64,000 nucleotides of DNA from Falsiroseomonas sp051859025 (GCF_051859025.1 NZ_JBHYGL010000034.1:248001-312000); one strand, 5' to 3'; numbered from the stretch's first letter, positions 24,615 to 33,626 are shown. Program-made: numbers and translations. The notes: generated by a model not told the origin, from the letters alone.

Positions 24615-26612
24615 ATGCGAATCCATATCCACCACCTGGCCGCACCGCTGGTGCTTGGCCTGACACTGCCTACGCTCGCGCAGACAACACAGCCTGCCAC
24701 CCCGGCCGGCACCCCGCCCGGCACCCCGCCGGCCGCGATCGTGATGCCGGAGACGATCGTCACCGCGACGCGCATCCCCACCCCCGCGGAACGGGTGCCC
24801 GCCGCCATCACCGTCATCACGCGGGACGACATCCAGGAACGCGGCTACCAGACCCTGGCGGAAGCATTGGCCACCGTGCCGGGCCTGCGCCTGGTGCAGG
24901 CCGGCGGCATCGGCCAGCAGACCAGCGCCTTCATCCGCGGCGGCGCATCCCGCCACGTGCTGGTGCTGCTGGATGGCGTGCCGGTCAACGACCCGTCGGA
25001 ACCCAACGGCGCCTTCAACTTCGGCAACGAGTTGCTCGGCGACATCGAGCGGATCGAGGTCGTGCGCGGCCCTGGCTCCTCGCTGTACGGATCGGGCGCC
25101 ATCAGCGGCGTGATCAACCTGATCACCCGCCGCGCGCCGGCCAACACGCCGATACAGGCCTTCGGGGAGGTCGCGGGCGGCTCCCAGGGCACGGCCCGCG
25201 GCACGCTGGGCGTGGCCGGCACCATGCCGGGCTGGGACTACATGGTGGCCGGCCAGGGGCTGACCACGCAGGGCACCGACGCCACGCCCCGCCGCTTCAC
25301 CCGCGACACGCGGGAGACGGAGGATTTCCGCGCCGGCGCCGGCACCGCGCGTTTCGGCTGGAACCCCGCGGAAGGCACGCGGGTGGAAGGCCTGCTGCGC
25401 TGGCGGGAGAACCGTCTCGAACTCGACAGCGTCCCCAACGACGACCCGAACTACACCGGCAATGACCGCCGCTGGTACGGGCAGTTGCGCGGCGAGACGG
25501 CGCTGCTGGACGGCATCTGGACCACGGGCATGCGCGTGGCGCTGACCGAGGATCGCCGCCGCTACCTCAACCTGGCCGACGCCCGCAGCAGCGCCACGAC
25601 CGACGACCTGTTCCGCGGCGAACGCCAGGTCTTCGACTGGGGCAACCGCATCCGGCTCGGCGATGTCGGACCTTTTGCGCAATCGGCCCTTGCTTTCGGC
25701 GTGACGCATGAGCGGGAGGCGGTGGACCAGGCCTCCGGCTCCCCCACCTTCCGCACCACCACCAACGCCACCTCCCGCTCCACCGCGCTGCATGCCGGGC
25801 TGCAGGGGCAGGTCGGCGGGCGGCTCGACCTCTCGGCCGGGCTGCGGCAGGATCTGGCTGACGATTATGACGGCTTCCTGTCCTGGCGCACCGGCGCGGT
25901 GCTGGCCCTGCCGGAGGTGAATTCGCGGCTCATCCTCGCCGCCGGCACCGCCTTCAAGGCGCCCTCGCTCTACCAGCGCTATGGCCGCATCGGCACGACC
26001 TTCCGCGGCAACCCGGACCTCCGCCCCGAAACCTCCTTCTCCTGGGAAATCGGGACGGAGACGGACATCGCGCTGTTCGGGCGGGAGGATGGCGCGACCT
26101 TCGGCGCCACCTATTTCGACACACAGTACCGCAACCTCATCAACTTCAACCGCAGCTTCAGCAGCCTCGAGAATATCGAGCGGGCGATGTCGCGCGGCGT
26201 GGAGCTCGGGCTGACGATGCGGCCGGCACCCTGGCTTGATGGGCGCGTGGCCTGGACGGCGACGGAGACGCGGGACGAGGCCACGGGCGCACCGCTGGCA
26301 CGGCGGCCGAAGAATGTCGTCGCCGTCAGCGCCAGGATCTCGCCGACGAACAGGCTGACCATCGCGCCGGAAGTGCTGTTCACCGGCCCCTCGCCGGAAA
26401 CCGCATCCTATACCAACAGCGGCGCCTTCGTCGGCGGCGTGAACTACAACAAGGCCGGCACGGTCGCGAACCTGACCGGCAGCTACCGGGTGATGGAGGG
26501 GATCACGGCCTTCGCGGAGGGCCGCAACCTCACCAACAGCCGGTATGAGCCCGCCAACGGCTTCACTACCTATGGCCGCAGCCTGCTGGTCGGCGCGCGC
26601 TTCGTGTTCTGA
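24615..26612 (+). CDS. btuB: TonB-dependent vitamin B12 receptor BtuB
   Basis: This is an outer-membrane TonB-dependent transporter, assigned to cobalamin uptake because a B12 riboswitch precedes it and the sequence is BtuB-like. It has a signal peptide, a Pro/Thr-rich linker, the TonB-box-like PETIVTATR at residues 45-53, a plug domain (VPAAITVITRDDIQERGYQT; FIRGGASRHVLVLLDGVPVN; RIEVVRGPGSSLYGSGAISG) and a 22-strand barrel ending in LLVGARFVF with a terminal Phe. It has 665 aa. GGAGGGA precedes the ATG. No BtuCDF or corrinoid synthesis genes are in the window. Confidence 0.93.
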   Translation: MRIHIHHLAAPLVLGLTLPTLAQTTQPATPAGTPPGTPPAAIVMPETIVTATRIPTPAERVPAAITVITRDDIQERGYQTLAEALATVPGLRLVQAGGIGQQTSAFIRGGASRHVLVLLDGVPVNDPSEPNGAFNFGNELLGDIERIEVVRGPGSSLYGSGAISGVINLITRRAPANTPIQAFGEVAGGSQGTARGTLGVAGTMPGWDYMVAGQGLTTQGTDATPRRFTRDTRETEDFRAGAGTARFGWNPAEGTRVEGLLRWRENRLELDSVPNDDPNYTGNDRRWYGQLRGETALLDGIWTTGMRVALTEDRRRYLNLADARSSATTDDLFRGERQVFDWGNRIRLGDVGPFAQSALAFGVTHEREAVDQASGSPTFRTTTNATSRSTALHAGLQGQVGGRLDLSAGLRQDLADDYDGFLSWRTGAVLALPEVNSRLILAAGTAFKAPSLYQRYGRIGTTFRGNPDLRPETSFSWEIGTETDIALFGREDGATFGATYFDTQYRNLINFNRSFSSLENIERAMSRGVELGLTMRPAPWLDGRVAWTATETRDEATGAPLARRPKNVVAVSARISPTNRLTIAPEVLFTGPSPETASYTNSGAFVGGVNYNKAGTVANLTGSYRVMEGITAFAEGRNLTNSRYEPANGFTTYGRSLLVGARFVF

Positions 26613-26651
26613 CCGGGGACGGGGCGGGGGTCGGCACCTCCGCCTCCTCTT

Positions 26652-28058
26652 TCACGCCGCCTTCCTCTTCCGGGGCCGCGGCACGCGCGTGCCGCCGGTA
26701 CGGCCGGCCTCCGCCACTTCCTCCTCCCCCTCCAGCGCCGCCAGGAAGCGGCGGCACCAGACGGAGGCGGTGTTCGTGCGCACCGTCGCCGCCATGCGGG
26801 TCCAACGGTCCAGCCTCTCATCCGCCGGCATGTCCATCGCGACATCGAGCGCTTCGGCGATGTCATCGGGATCGAGCGGATTGACCAGCAGTGCGCCATC
26901 CAGTTCCAGCGCCGCGCCGGCGAAGCGGGACAGCACCAGCACGCCGGGATCGGCCTGGTCCTGCGCCGCCACGAATTCTTTCGCCACCAGGTTCATGCCA
27001 TCGCGCAGCGGCGTGACGATGCCGATCCGTGCCATGCGCATGAAGCCCGCCAGCGTGGGCCGCGCGACGGCACGGGTGATGTAGCGGATCGGCGCCCAGT
27101 CCGGCTCCGCCATCTGCCCGTTGATGCGCCCCACGCTCTCATCCAGTTCGCGCCGCAGCGCGCGGTACTGCGCGACGTCGCCGCGGCTGACGGGGGCGAC
27201 CTGGAGGAAGGTGATCTTGCCGCGATGCTTAGGGAAGCGGGACAGCAGCGCGCCAAAGCCCGCGATGCGCTGCGGCAGGCCCTTCGTGTAGTCGAGGCGA
27301 TCCACCCCGATCGCGAGCGACCGTCCCGCCAGCGAATCCCGCAGCCGCGTGACCTCCTTCTGCGTCGCCAGCCGCGCCGCCAGGTTGGCGAAGCCCGCCG
27401 CATCGATGCCGATGGGAAAGCCGCCGACGCGCAGCGCCGCGCCCGCATGGCCGTGGGAGATCAGTGCGCCGCGCAGGTTCTCGGCATCGTCTTCCGTCTG
27501 CACGCCGATGGCATCGATCGAATCCATCGCCGCCAGCACGTCATGCGCGTGCGGCAGGCCGGTGAAGACGGCGCGGGGTGGGAAAGGCACATGCAGGAAG
27601 AAGCCGATGCGCTGCTTGCAGCCCAGCGCCCGCAATTCCTTCGCCAGCAGGAACAGGTGGAAGTCGTGAATCCAGATGGTGTCGTCCGGCCGCAGCAGGG
27701 GCACCAGCGCGGCGGCGAAGGCCGCGTTCACGCGCTGGTAGGCGAACCAGTCCAGCCGGTCGAAGCGCGCTACGCCCAGCCGGTAGTGCAGCACCGGCCA
27801 CAGCGCGGCATTGGAGAAGCCCTGGTAGTAGTGGCGATAATCGTCATGGCCGAGGTCGATGCGCGCATAGGCGGTCTGGCCGACCTTTGCCTCCTGCGGC
27901 GTGGTGCCGGTTTCGGCCGCGGTCTTGCCGGACCAGCCGAACCACAGCGCATCCCGCTTCGCCAGCGCATCCTTCAGCGCCACGGCAAGCCCGCCGGCGA
28001 CAGCGCCCGTCTCCTTCGGGTCGGGGACCCGGTTGGCCACGATGACAAGCCTGCTCAT
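26652..28058 (-). CDS. otsA: Trehalose-6-phosphate synthase
   Basis: This GT20 glycosyltransferase joins UDP-glucose and glucose-6-phosphate to give trehalose-6-phosphate. Diagnostic segments are SRLVIVANRVP at the N-terminus, DTIWIHDFHLFLLAKELR, RIGFFLHVPFPP, and the nucleotide-sugar site GVDRLDYTKGLPQRI, then TPLRDGMNLVAKEFVAAQ. It has 468 aa, including a basic C-terminal tail (RPRKRKAA) that is not part of the fold. The start overlaps the otsB stop by ATGA, so the order is otsB-otsA in one operon. Trehalose synthesis is a common EcfG target in Alphaproteobacteria, but I could not read a convincing EcfG promoter upstream. Confidence 0.97.
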   Translation of the reverse strand: MSRLVIVANRVPDPKETGAVAGGLAVALKDALAKRDALWFGWSGKTAAETGTTPQEAKVGQTAYARIDLGHDDYRHYYQGFSNAALWPVLHYRLGVARFDRLDWFAYQRVNAAFAAALVPLLRPDDTIWIHDFHLFLLAKELRALGCKQRIGFFLHVPFPPRAVFTGLPHAHDVLAAMDSIDAIGVQTEDDAENLRGALISHGHAGAALRVGGFPIGIDAAGFANLAARLATQKEVTRLRDSLAGRSLAIGVDRLDYTKGLPQRIAGFGALLSRFPKHRGKITFLQVAPVSRGDVAQYRALRRELDESVGRINGQMAEPDWAPIRYITRAVARPTLAGFMRMARIGIVTPLRDGMNLVAKEFVAAQDQADPGVLVLSRFAGAALELDGALLVNPLDPDDIAEALDVAMDMPADERLDRWTRMAATVRTNTASVWCRRFLAALEGEEEVAEAGRTGGTRVPRPRKRKAA

Positions 28059-28774
28059 GGGGCGGAAACCGGCTCCGCCAGGCCGGCAAGCCAGCGCCGC
28101 AGCACCGACGGTGTGCCGAAACTGTCCTGCAGGCGAAAGCCGAGCCCGCCGGCCGCCCGTGCCGCGGCCATCCCGGCCTCATCCGTCACATCGTCGCCAA
28201 TGAACACGGGCACGCGGCCCGCGAAAGGCGGTCGCGCCAGCAGCGCCGCCACCGCCGTACCCTTGGACACCGCCCGGGGCTTCACCTCCCACGCCATGCG
28301 CGCCGGCATCAGCGTGAATTCGTCGGGCGCCTCCGCCACCAGGGCTTCCAGCAGGCCCTGCGCCATGCCCGCGGCTTCCGGCGCCTGGCGGTAATGCAGC
28401 ACGAAGCCATGCCGCTTCGGCTCGATGAAGGCACCGGGGAAGGCATCCGCCAGCACCCGCGCGCGGTGGAGCCAGGCGGCGGGCGGCACCGCCAAAGGCG
28501 GGCCCTCCACCCGCCCGGCGGGGTCCGCCCGCAGCGCGCCGCCATGGTCGCCGACCTTGGCGATCGGCACCGGCAGGTGTTCGTCCAACTGCCCCAAGGG
28601 CCGGCCGGAGACGACGGCCAGCGCGCCACCCAGCCGCGCGGAAAGGCGCAGCAACAGGCCCGGCAGGCCGGGCGGCACGTCGATCGCCTCCGGCCGCTCG
28701 GCGATGTCCACCAGCGTGCCGTCGAAATCGAGGAAGAGCGCCATCGGGTCTGGCGCGGTCGGGAGAGGGTCCAT
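28055..28774 (-). CDS. otsB: Trehalose-6-phosphate phosphatase
   Basis: This HAD-superfamily phosphatase completes trehalose synthesis. The ATG at 28774 places the catalytic motif DFDGT at residues 16-20. AVVSGRPLGQL is motif II, WEVKPRAVSKGTAVAALL carries the motif III Lys, and FIGDDVTDEAGMAAA is motif IV. It has 239 aa. An upstream ATG at 28822 would add 16 unconserved residues. It is the first gene of otsBA. Confidence 0.96.
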   Translation of the reverse strand: MDPLPTAPDPMALFLDFDGTLVDIAERPEAIDVPPGLPGLLLRLSARLGGALAVVSGRPLGQLDEHLPVPIAKVGDHGGALRADPAGRVEGPPLAVPPAAWLHRARVLADAFPGAFIEPKRHGFVLHYRQAPEAAGMAQGLLEALVAEAPDEFTLMPARMAWEVKPRAVSKGTAVAALLARPPFAGRVPVFIGDDVTDEAGMAAARAAGGLGFRLQDSFGTPSVLRRWLAGLAEPVSAP

Positions 28775-28893
28775 TGCGGTGGGGGCAACCCCGCAGGACC
28801 GATCCGGTTTGCCAGGCCTCACGGCCTTGTGTGGGCATATCCGCGCGTCATCCGGCCGCGATCATGGCCGGACCTGAACACCCCGCCCGGGCG

Positions 28894-29115
28894 TCAGGCG
28901 CCGTCTGGCAGCCGCGTCTGCCACAGCGCCAGCGCCGGCGGCAGCACGCCCACCACCAGCCAGTGCAGCAGCGCCGCCTTGCGCGTCAGGTACCCGGCAT
29001 CCCAGGCCAGCACGGCACCAAACTGAACGACGAGCAGCCAGATGATGGCGATGGCGAGCGCCGCGCTACCCGCGCGGATGCTGAGGCGGAGGCGGCTGGC
29101 GAAGGCGTTCTTCAT
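28894..29115 (-). CDS. Small two-helix membrane protein, unknown function
   Basis: This 73-residue protein begins MKNAFASRLRLSIRAG. It has two hydrophobic stretches (ALAIAIIWLLVVQFGAVLAW and LLHWLVVGVLPPALALW) joined by a loop containing a WDAGYLTRK segment. I do not recognise the family. It stands alone between otsBA and the mod operon, and its 120-bp upstream region contains no other gene. Confidence 0.6.
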   Translation of the reverse strand: MKNAFASRLRLSIRAGSAALAIAIIWLLVVQFGAVLAWDAGYLTRKAALLHWLVVGVLPPALALWQTRLPDGA

Positions 29116-29235
29116 GGAACGGGGGTCCGATCTCGAAGCCGGTTGGGAAGCCCTTCGCGCGGCTCGTCGCGCCGCACATTCCATACAGTACACGAAAGCT
29201 TGATTCCGTCCACACGAAACCGAGAGCGGCCCGCA

Positions 29236-29583
29236 TCACCCCTCGGACCGCCGGAGCAGCAAAGCGAGGCGCGGTGCCGCCGCCTCCCGCGCCGCCGCCT
29301 CGATGGCCCGGTAATCCGCCACCAGGGCGCGACCCGCCTCGGTCAGCGCCGCCCCGCCGCCTCGGTGGCCCCCCGGAGTCGCCGTCACCACGGGCGTGCC
29401 GACCAGCCGGTTGGTCGCATCCACCAGGTCCCAGGCGCGCCGGTAGCTCATCCCCAGGGCACGGCCGGCGGCGGAGATCGACCCTTCCCCGTCGATCGCT
29501 TCAAGCAGCGCGATCTTGCCCGGCCCGATGCGGCCCCGCGGCAGGTCGATCCGCAGGCTGAGCCCCGCCCCGCCGCCCGCCAT
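29236..29583 (-). CDS. modE: ModE-type molybdate regulator, DNA-binding domain only
   Basis: ModE represses molybdate uptake genes when molybdate is bound. This 115-residue protein matches only the N-terminal winged helix: GRIGPGKIALLEAIDGEGSI, then SAAGRALGMSYRRAWDLVDA and GGHRGGGAALTEAGRALV. The two molybdate-binding (Mop) domains of E. coli ModE are absent. Its start forms TGATG with the modC stop, so it is the last gene of modABC-modE. A ModE-like operator lies in front of modA. How a lone DNA-binding domain senses molybdate is unclear; other Alphaproteobacteria have similar short forms. Confidence 0.88.
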   Translation of the reverse strand: MAGGGAGLSLRIDLPRGRIGPGKIALLEAIDGEGSISAAGRALGMSYRRAWDLVDATNRLVGTPVVTATPGGHRGGGAALTEAGRALVADYRAIEAAAREAAAPRLALLLRRSEG

Positions 29584-30713
29584 CAGCCCTTCCCCACCCG
29601 GTCGCCCACCCGGTCGCTCGCCTGCGCGCGATGGTCGAAGGTGACGGCCTTGATGAGCGCCCAGGCCGGCATGCCCGGCCGCAGCGCCAGGCGCCGCGCG
29701 CTGTCCGCCGTGATGCGCGCCAGCAGGATGCTCGGCCCCACGGCCAGGCGCGCGAAGACTTCCGCCGTGCCCGGAATGGGCTCGATGCCCATCAGCGTCG
29801 CGGGCAGGATGTTGCTGGTGGACAGGCCGCGCGGTTCCTCCACTGCCAGGGCGACGTCGCGCGCCCGGATGCGGATGCGCAGCCGCGTGCTGGGCGGGCC
29901 GGGATGCAGCGTGGTCCGCAGCGCGCCGCCCTCGAAGTCCAGGCGTGCCAGGCCCTCCCCCATCCCGGCGGCAGTCGCGGCCACGACGCAGGGCAGCACC
30001 ACCCCGGCATCCCGCCGCACCGCCAGGGGCAGGTCCGCGCGGGCGGACAATGCCTCCACCGTCCCGCTCGCAAGAACCCGCCCCCCCTCCAGCAGCACCA
30101 TGGCATCGGCCAAGGCGTCCACCTCCTCCAGCGCATGCGTGACGTAGAGGATCGGGATATCGGCGGCATCGCGCAGCCGGGCGAGGAAGGGCAGCACCTC
30201 CGCCCGCCGCGCCGCATCCAGCGCGGCCAGCGGTTCGTCCATCAGCAGCAATTGCGGCCGGGCGAGCAGCGCGCGGCCCAGCGCCACGCGCTGGCGTTCG
30301 CCACCCGACAGGCCGAAGGGGCGCCGGCCCAGCAGCGGGCCGATGCCGAGCAGCGCCACCACCTCCTCCAGCCCCGGCCCTTCAGCACCGCGCGGCGCGC
30401 GCTTCAGCCCGTAGCGCAGGTTGGACAGCACCGAGAGATGCGGGAACAGCCTGGCATCCTGGAACACCACGGCGCAGCGCCGCGCTTCCGGCGGCAGGGC
30501 GATGCCCTTCGCGGTGTCCAGCAGCACCCGGTCGCCGAAGGCGATCCGCCCGGCCTGCGGCCGCAGCAGCCCCGCTATCGCCGCCAGGATGGTGGACTTC
30601 CCGCAGCCGGAGGGGCCGAACAGCGCCGTCACGCCCCGCGGCGCGGCCTGGAAGGCGACATCCAGGGCGAAGCCATCGGCGCCGAAGCGGTGGCGCAGCG
30701 CGGCATCCAGCAT
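29583..30713 (-). CDS. modC: Molybdate ABC transporter ATP-binding protein
   Basis: This is the ATPase of the molybdate importer. The Walker A motif GPSGCGKST lies at residues 33-41, with the signature LSGGERQRVALGRALLARPQ, Walker B LLLMDEPLAALD and H-loop YVTHALEEVD. Residues beyond about 290 form the TOBE/Mop regulatory domain (LSTSNILPATLMGIEPIPGT), which can bind molybdate and may itself carry the sensing role missing from the short ModE. It has 376 aa. It overlaps modB (TGATG) upstream and modE downstream. Confidence 0.96.
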   Translation of the reverse strand: MLDAALRHRFGADGFALDVAFQAAPRGVTALFGPSGCGKSTILAAIAGLLRPQAGRIAFGDRVLLDTAKGIALPPEARRCAVVFQDARLFPHLSVLSNLRYGLKRAPRGAEGPGLEEVVALLGIGPLLGRRPFGLSGGERQRVALGRALLARPQLLLMDEPLAALDAARRAEVLPFLARLRDAADIPILYVTHALEEVDALADAMVLLEGGRVLASGTVEALSARADLPLAVRRDAGVVLPCVVAATAAGMGEGLARLDFEGGALRTTLHPGPPSTRLRIRIRARDVALAVEEPRGLSTSNILPATLMGIEPIPGTAEVFARLAVGPSILLARITADSARRLALRPGMPAWALIKAVTFDHRAQASDRVGDRVGKG

Positions 30714-31411
30714 CAGCCGCGCCCCAGCCAGCGATGCATCCGCCGCGCGATCACCTCCGCCAGCAGCAGCCCGCCCACGGCCAGGGTGAAGGACACGAAG
30801 GCGAGCCGCGCGGCCACCCCTTCCCCCCCCGGGGTCTGGGTGGCGCTGTAGATCGCGAGCGGCAGGGTCTGCGTCTCACCGGGGATGTTGGAGGCGAAGG
30901 TGATGACGGCGCCGAATTCCCCCAGCCCCGCGGCGAAGGCGGTGACGGTGCCGGCCAGGATGCCAGGCGACATCAGCGGCAGCGTCACGGTCACGAAGCG
31001 ATCCACCGGCCCGGCGCCCAGCGTCCGCGCCGCGGCCTCCAGCCCCGGATCCACCGCCTCCAGCCCCAGCCGCACGGCGCGCACGATCAGCGGGAAGGAC
31101 ATCACCGCGGTGGCCAGCGCCGCGCCTTCGGTGGTGAAGACCAGCCGGATGCCGAACCAGTCATGCAGCGGCGCGCCGATCGGGCCGCGGATGCCGAACA
31201 GCATCAGCAGCCCCCAGCCCACCACGACCGGCGGCACCACCAGCGGCAGATGCACCAGCGCATCCAGCAGCATGCGCCCCGGGAAGCGCCCCCGCGCCAG
31301 CAGCCAGGCCACCGCGATGGCCGGCAGGAGGGAGACGGCGACGGACCGCGCTGCGACCTCTACGCTCAGGCGGACCGCCTGCCATTCCTCCGGCGAAAGG
31401 CCAGCCGTCAT
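30713..31411 (-). CDS. modB: Molybdate ABC transporter permease
   Basis: This is the inner-membrane channel of the molybdate importer, with 232 aa and about five membrane helices. It starts SPEEWQAVRLSVEVAARSVA, has LVHLPLVVPPVVVGWGLLML, and the EAA loop that contacts the ATPase reads EAAARTLGAGPVDRFVTVTL. It lies 10 bp after modA and overlaps modC by TGATG. Confidence 0.96.
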   Translation of the reverse strand: MTAGLSPEEWQAVRLSVEVAARSVAVSLLPAIAVAWLLARGRFPGRMLLDALVHLPLVVPPVVVGWGLLMLFGIRGPIGAPLHDWFGIRLVFTTEGAALATAVMSFPLIVRAVRLGLEAVDPGLEAAARTLGAGPVDRFVTVTLPLMSPGILAGTVTAFAAGLGEFGAVITFASNIPGETQTLPLAIYSATQTPGGEGVAARLAFVSFTLAVGGLLLAEVIARRMHRWLGRG

Positions 31412-31421
31412 CGAAGGCGGG

Positions 31422-32192
31422 TCATTGCGGGCGGGTGAAGCCGAAGCGTCGCCAGGTCGGCGCCGCTTCCTCCCCCGCCAGGAAAGCCAGCAGCGCGCGG
31501 GCGGGCGCGCTGCCCTCCGCCCGCCGCGTCAGGGCAAAGGGGTAGGTGATGGCCTCGTGGCTCTCCGCCGGGAAGGTGCCAGCAACACGGACGCCCGGGC
31601 TGGCGGCGGCATCGGTGGCATAGACGATGCCGAAGGGGGCCTCCCCCCGATCCACCAGCAGCAGCGCGGCGCGGACATTGTCGGCCCGCGCCAGGCGCGG
31701 CGCGATGGCGCCCCACTGCCCCATCCAGGTCAGCGCCGCCTGGGCGTAGCGCCCCACGGGCACATGGGCGGGATCGCCGGTCGCGATGCGCCCCCCCGGC
31801 CCGAGCAGCGCCGGCAGGTCCGTCCCGCGCGCCAGGGTCACGGCGCGGGGCGCATCGGCCGGCGTGACCAGCACCAGCGCGTTGCCGATCGGGCTGCTGC
31901 GCGTCGCCTCCACCAGCAGGCGGCGTTCCTGCAGATAGGTGGCCCAGGCCTCGTCGGCCGACATGAACAGATCCGCCGGAGCGCCCTGTTCGATCTGGCG
32001 CGCCAGGGCGGATGACGCGGCGAAGGAGAAGCGCGGCGCCGGGTTGCCCCGCACCGCCCATTGCGCGCCGAGGTCGCGCAGCGCGTCCGTCAGGCTGGCT
32101 GCGGCGAAGACGGTGACGGGCTGCTGCGCCAGGGCGGGGGGCGCGGATAGCAGCAGGCCGGCAAGGCCGGGGACCAGGGCACGGCGGCGCAT
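31422..32192 (-). CDS. modA: Molybdate-binding periplasmic protein
   Basis: This is the solute-binding protein for molybdate or tungstate. The ATG at 32192 follows AAGGAG. The signal peptide MRRRALVPGLAGLLLSAPP is cut near ALAQ, and the mature protein begins QPVTVFAAASLTDALRDLGA, the ModA signature in which the Ser binds the oxyanion. FSFAASSALARQIEQGAPAD gives the second ligand segment. It has 256 aa. It is the first gene of modABC-modE and sits behind a ModE-like operator. Confidence 0.96.
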   Translation of the reverse strand: MRRRALVPGLAGLLLSAPPALAQQPVTVFAAASLTDALRDLGAQWAVRGNPAPRFSFAASSALARQIEQGAPADLFMSADEAWATYLQERRLLVEATRSSPIGNALVLVTPADAPRAVTLARGTDLPALLGPGGRIATGDPAHVPVGRYAQAALTWMGQWGAIAPRLARADNVRAALLLVDRGEAPFGIVYATDAAASPGVRVAGTFPAESHEAITYPFALTRRAEGSAPARALLAFLAGEEAAPTWRRFGFTRPQ

Positions 32193-32218
32193 GGGGGTTA
32201 CTCCTTGCGGCACGGTCT

Positions 32219-32242
32219 CGCTATATATCACCGAACATAGCC
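32219..32242 (-). promoter_or_regulatory. ModE operator (Mo box) upstream of modA
   Basis: CGCTATAT, eight bases, then ACATAGCC, 27 bp before the modA start. The E. coli modA operator as I recall it is CGTTATAT, eight bases, ACATAACG, so half-sites and spacing correspond, with three differences in 16 positions. Its position overlaps the likely promoter, as expected for repression by ModE with molybdate. Confidence 0.78.
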
Positions 32243-32334
32243 CTTGGCCGCAGAGCATGTCCATCACAGCCGCGCCGCAGGACGGGTTCGATCATGCCAG
32301 GGGATGATGCTGGGGGATCATGTTGGGGAAGGTC

Positions 32335-32418
32335 TGGTGCGGGCGGTCGGACTCGAACCGACACTCCTCTCGGAACCGGATTTTGAGTCCGGCGCGTCTA
32401 CCATTTCACCACGCCCGC
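32335..32418 (-). tRNA. tRNA-Leu (anticodon CAA)
   Basis: The reverse strand starts GCGGGCGTGGTGAAATGG (32418 downward). The anticodon stem is CCGGA/TCCGG with loop CTCAAAA, giving anticodon CAA (codon UUG). The long variable arm is typical of tRNA-Leu, the T arm is GTCGGTTCGAGTCCGAC, and the acceptor stem is the perfect GCGGGCG/CGCCCGC. The 3' CCA (32335-32337) is encoded. It lies between modA and mbfA. Confidence 0.97.
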
Positions 32419-32500
32419 GCGGCCATGCAGGCCAAGACGACCACGCCAGAATTAGCAGAGCCCCCGCGCGGCGCCAAGCACGCGCGCCCACCGGTCCGAC

Positions 32501-33490
32501 TCAGGCGCCGCCGATCAGGATGCCCACCGCCAACACCAGGCCGCCACCCAGCAGGATCTGGAACATCGCCCGGCTGATCGGCGTTTCCATGAAGCGATGC
32601 TGGATCCAGACGATCGCCCAGAGTTCCAGGAACACCACCACCAGCGCGATCGCCGTCGCGGTCCAGAAATGCGGGATCAGGTAGGGCAGCGCATGGCCCA
32701 ACCCGCCCAGCGTCGTCATCACGCCGGATGCCAGGCCCCGCTTCCACGGCGCGCCGCGGCCCGACAGCTTGCCATCATCATGCGCCGCTTCCGTGAAGCC
32801 CATGGAGATGCCCGCGCCGACCGAGGCCGAGAGCCCGACCAGGAAGGTGGTCCAGGGGTTCTGCGTGGCGAAGGCGGTGGCGAAGATGGGGGCGAGGGTG
32901 GAGACGGACCCATCCATCAACCCCGCCAGCCCCGGCTGCACCCAGGTCAGCACGAATTGCCGCTTGGCGGTCGCCTCCTCCTTCTCCCCTTCCCCGCCCG
33001 CGAGAAGGTCCGCCGACAGCTTCGCGGCATCGTCATCATGCCGCGCCTCCGCCGCCGCCAGATCGCCCAGCAGCTTGCGCACCTCCGCATCCGTCGTGCG
33101 CGCCGCCGCCGCGCGGTAGAAGGCCAGCGCCCCCTGTTCCATCGCGCGCACCTCCTCCCGGATCCGGTCGAGGCCGAGGTTCTCCACCAGCCAGATCGGC
33201 TTGCGCACGTAGAAATCCGCGATGTGTTCCCGCCGGATCGGCAGGATCAGGTCGCCGAAGCGCGCGCGGTAGAGGTCGATCAGCAGGCGGCGATGCTCGT
33301 TCTCCTCCGCGGCCATCGCCTCGAACACCGCGGCGGAGGCCGGATATTCGTCCCGCAGCCGGCTGGCATAGAGCGCGTAGATGGCGGCGTCCTCCTCCTC
33401 CGCCCCGATGGCGAGGGAGAGGATCTCCCGTGGCGACAGGCTGTCGAAGCGGCGGGAGCCGGTGGAGAAGAAGGGCAGAACGGATCGCAT
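32501..33490 (-). CDS. mbfA: Membrane-bound ferritin-like iron exporter MbfA
   Basis: MbfA is a fusion of a cytoplasmic ferritin/erythrin domain with a VIT1/CCC1-type membrane domain and exports iron in Alphaproteobacteria. Residues 1-165 are the four-helix di-iron domain: LAIGAEEEDAAIYALYASRL, MAAEENEHRRLLIDLY, EVRAMEQGALAFYRAAAA and DLAAAEARHDDDAAKL. Residues 180-329 are the VIT1 part, with QPGLAGLMDGSVSTLAPIFA, ASVGAGISMGFTEAAHDDG and three more helices. It has 329 aa. In rhizobia it is under Irr control; I could not read a clear Irr box here. Confidence 0.93.
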   Translation of the reverse strand: MRSVLPFFSTGSRRFDSLSPREILSLAIGAEEEDAAIYALYASRLRDEYPASAAVFEAMAAEENEHRRLLIDLYRARFGDLILPIRREHIADFYVRKPIWLVENLGLDRIREEVRAMEQGALAFYRAAAARTTDAEVRKLLGDLAAAEARHDDDAAKLSADLLAGGEGEKEEATAKRQFVLTWVQPGLAGLMDGSVSTLAPIFATAFATQNPWTTFLVGLSASVGAGISMGFTEAAHDDGKLSGRGAPWKRGLASGVMTTLGGLGHALPYLIPHFWTATAIALVVVFLELWAIVWIQHRFMETPISRAMFQILLGGGLVLAVGILIGGA

Positions 33491-33626
33491 GGGGCAGGAT
33501 CCTCTGACGGCGGTCGATCCCGCGACATAGCGACGCGGGGCAGCAACGCGAAGCGGGGGGCAGCCATGCCCCTGGCGCCGGGCCGGCCCGGGCCTAACAT
33601 GGGGTCAAGGACAAGGAGTTCCCTGC

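Noticed and set aside
23457..25793. Very long minus-strand open frame (about 778 codons) antisense to the second exoD gene and btuB
   Set aside because: It is a by-product of G+C-rich codon bias: it has no recognisable domain, is rich in Arg/Gly/Gln, and lies over two well-supported genes and a riboswitch.
28775..28830. EcfG-type promoter (GGAAC-N16/17-GTT) in front of otsBA
   Set aside because: The best candidate on the minus strand has only a partial -35 (CAAAC instead of GGAAC) with GTT at the right distance, which is too weak to claim.
32193..32334. Irr or Fur box near mbfA/modA
   Set aside because: The only palindrome-like element is the ModE-type site. No TTTAGAA-type inverted repeat or Fur-like array was seen on either side of mbfA.
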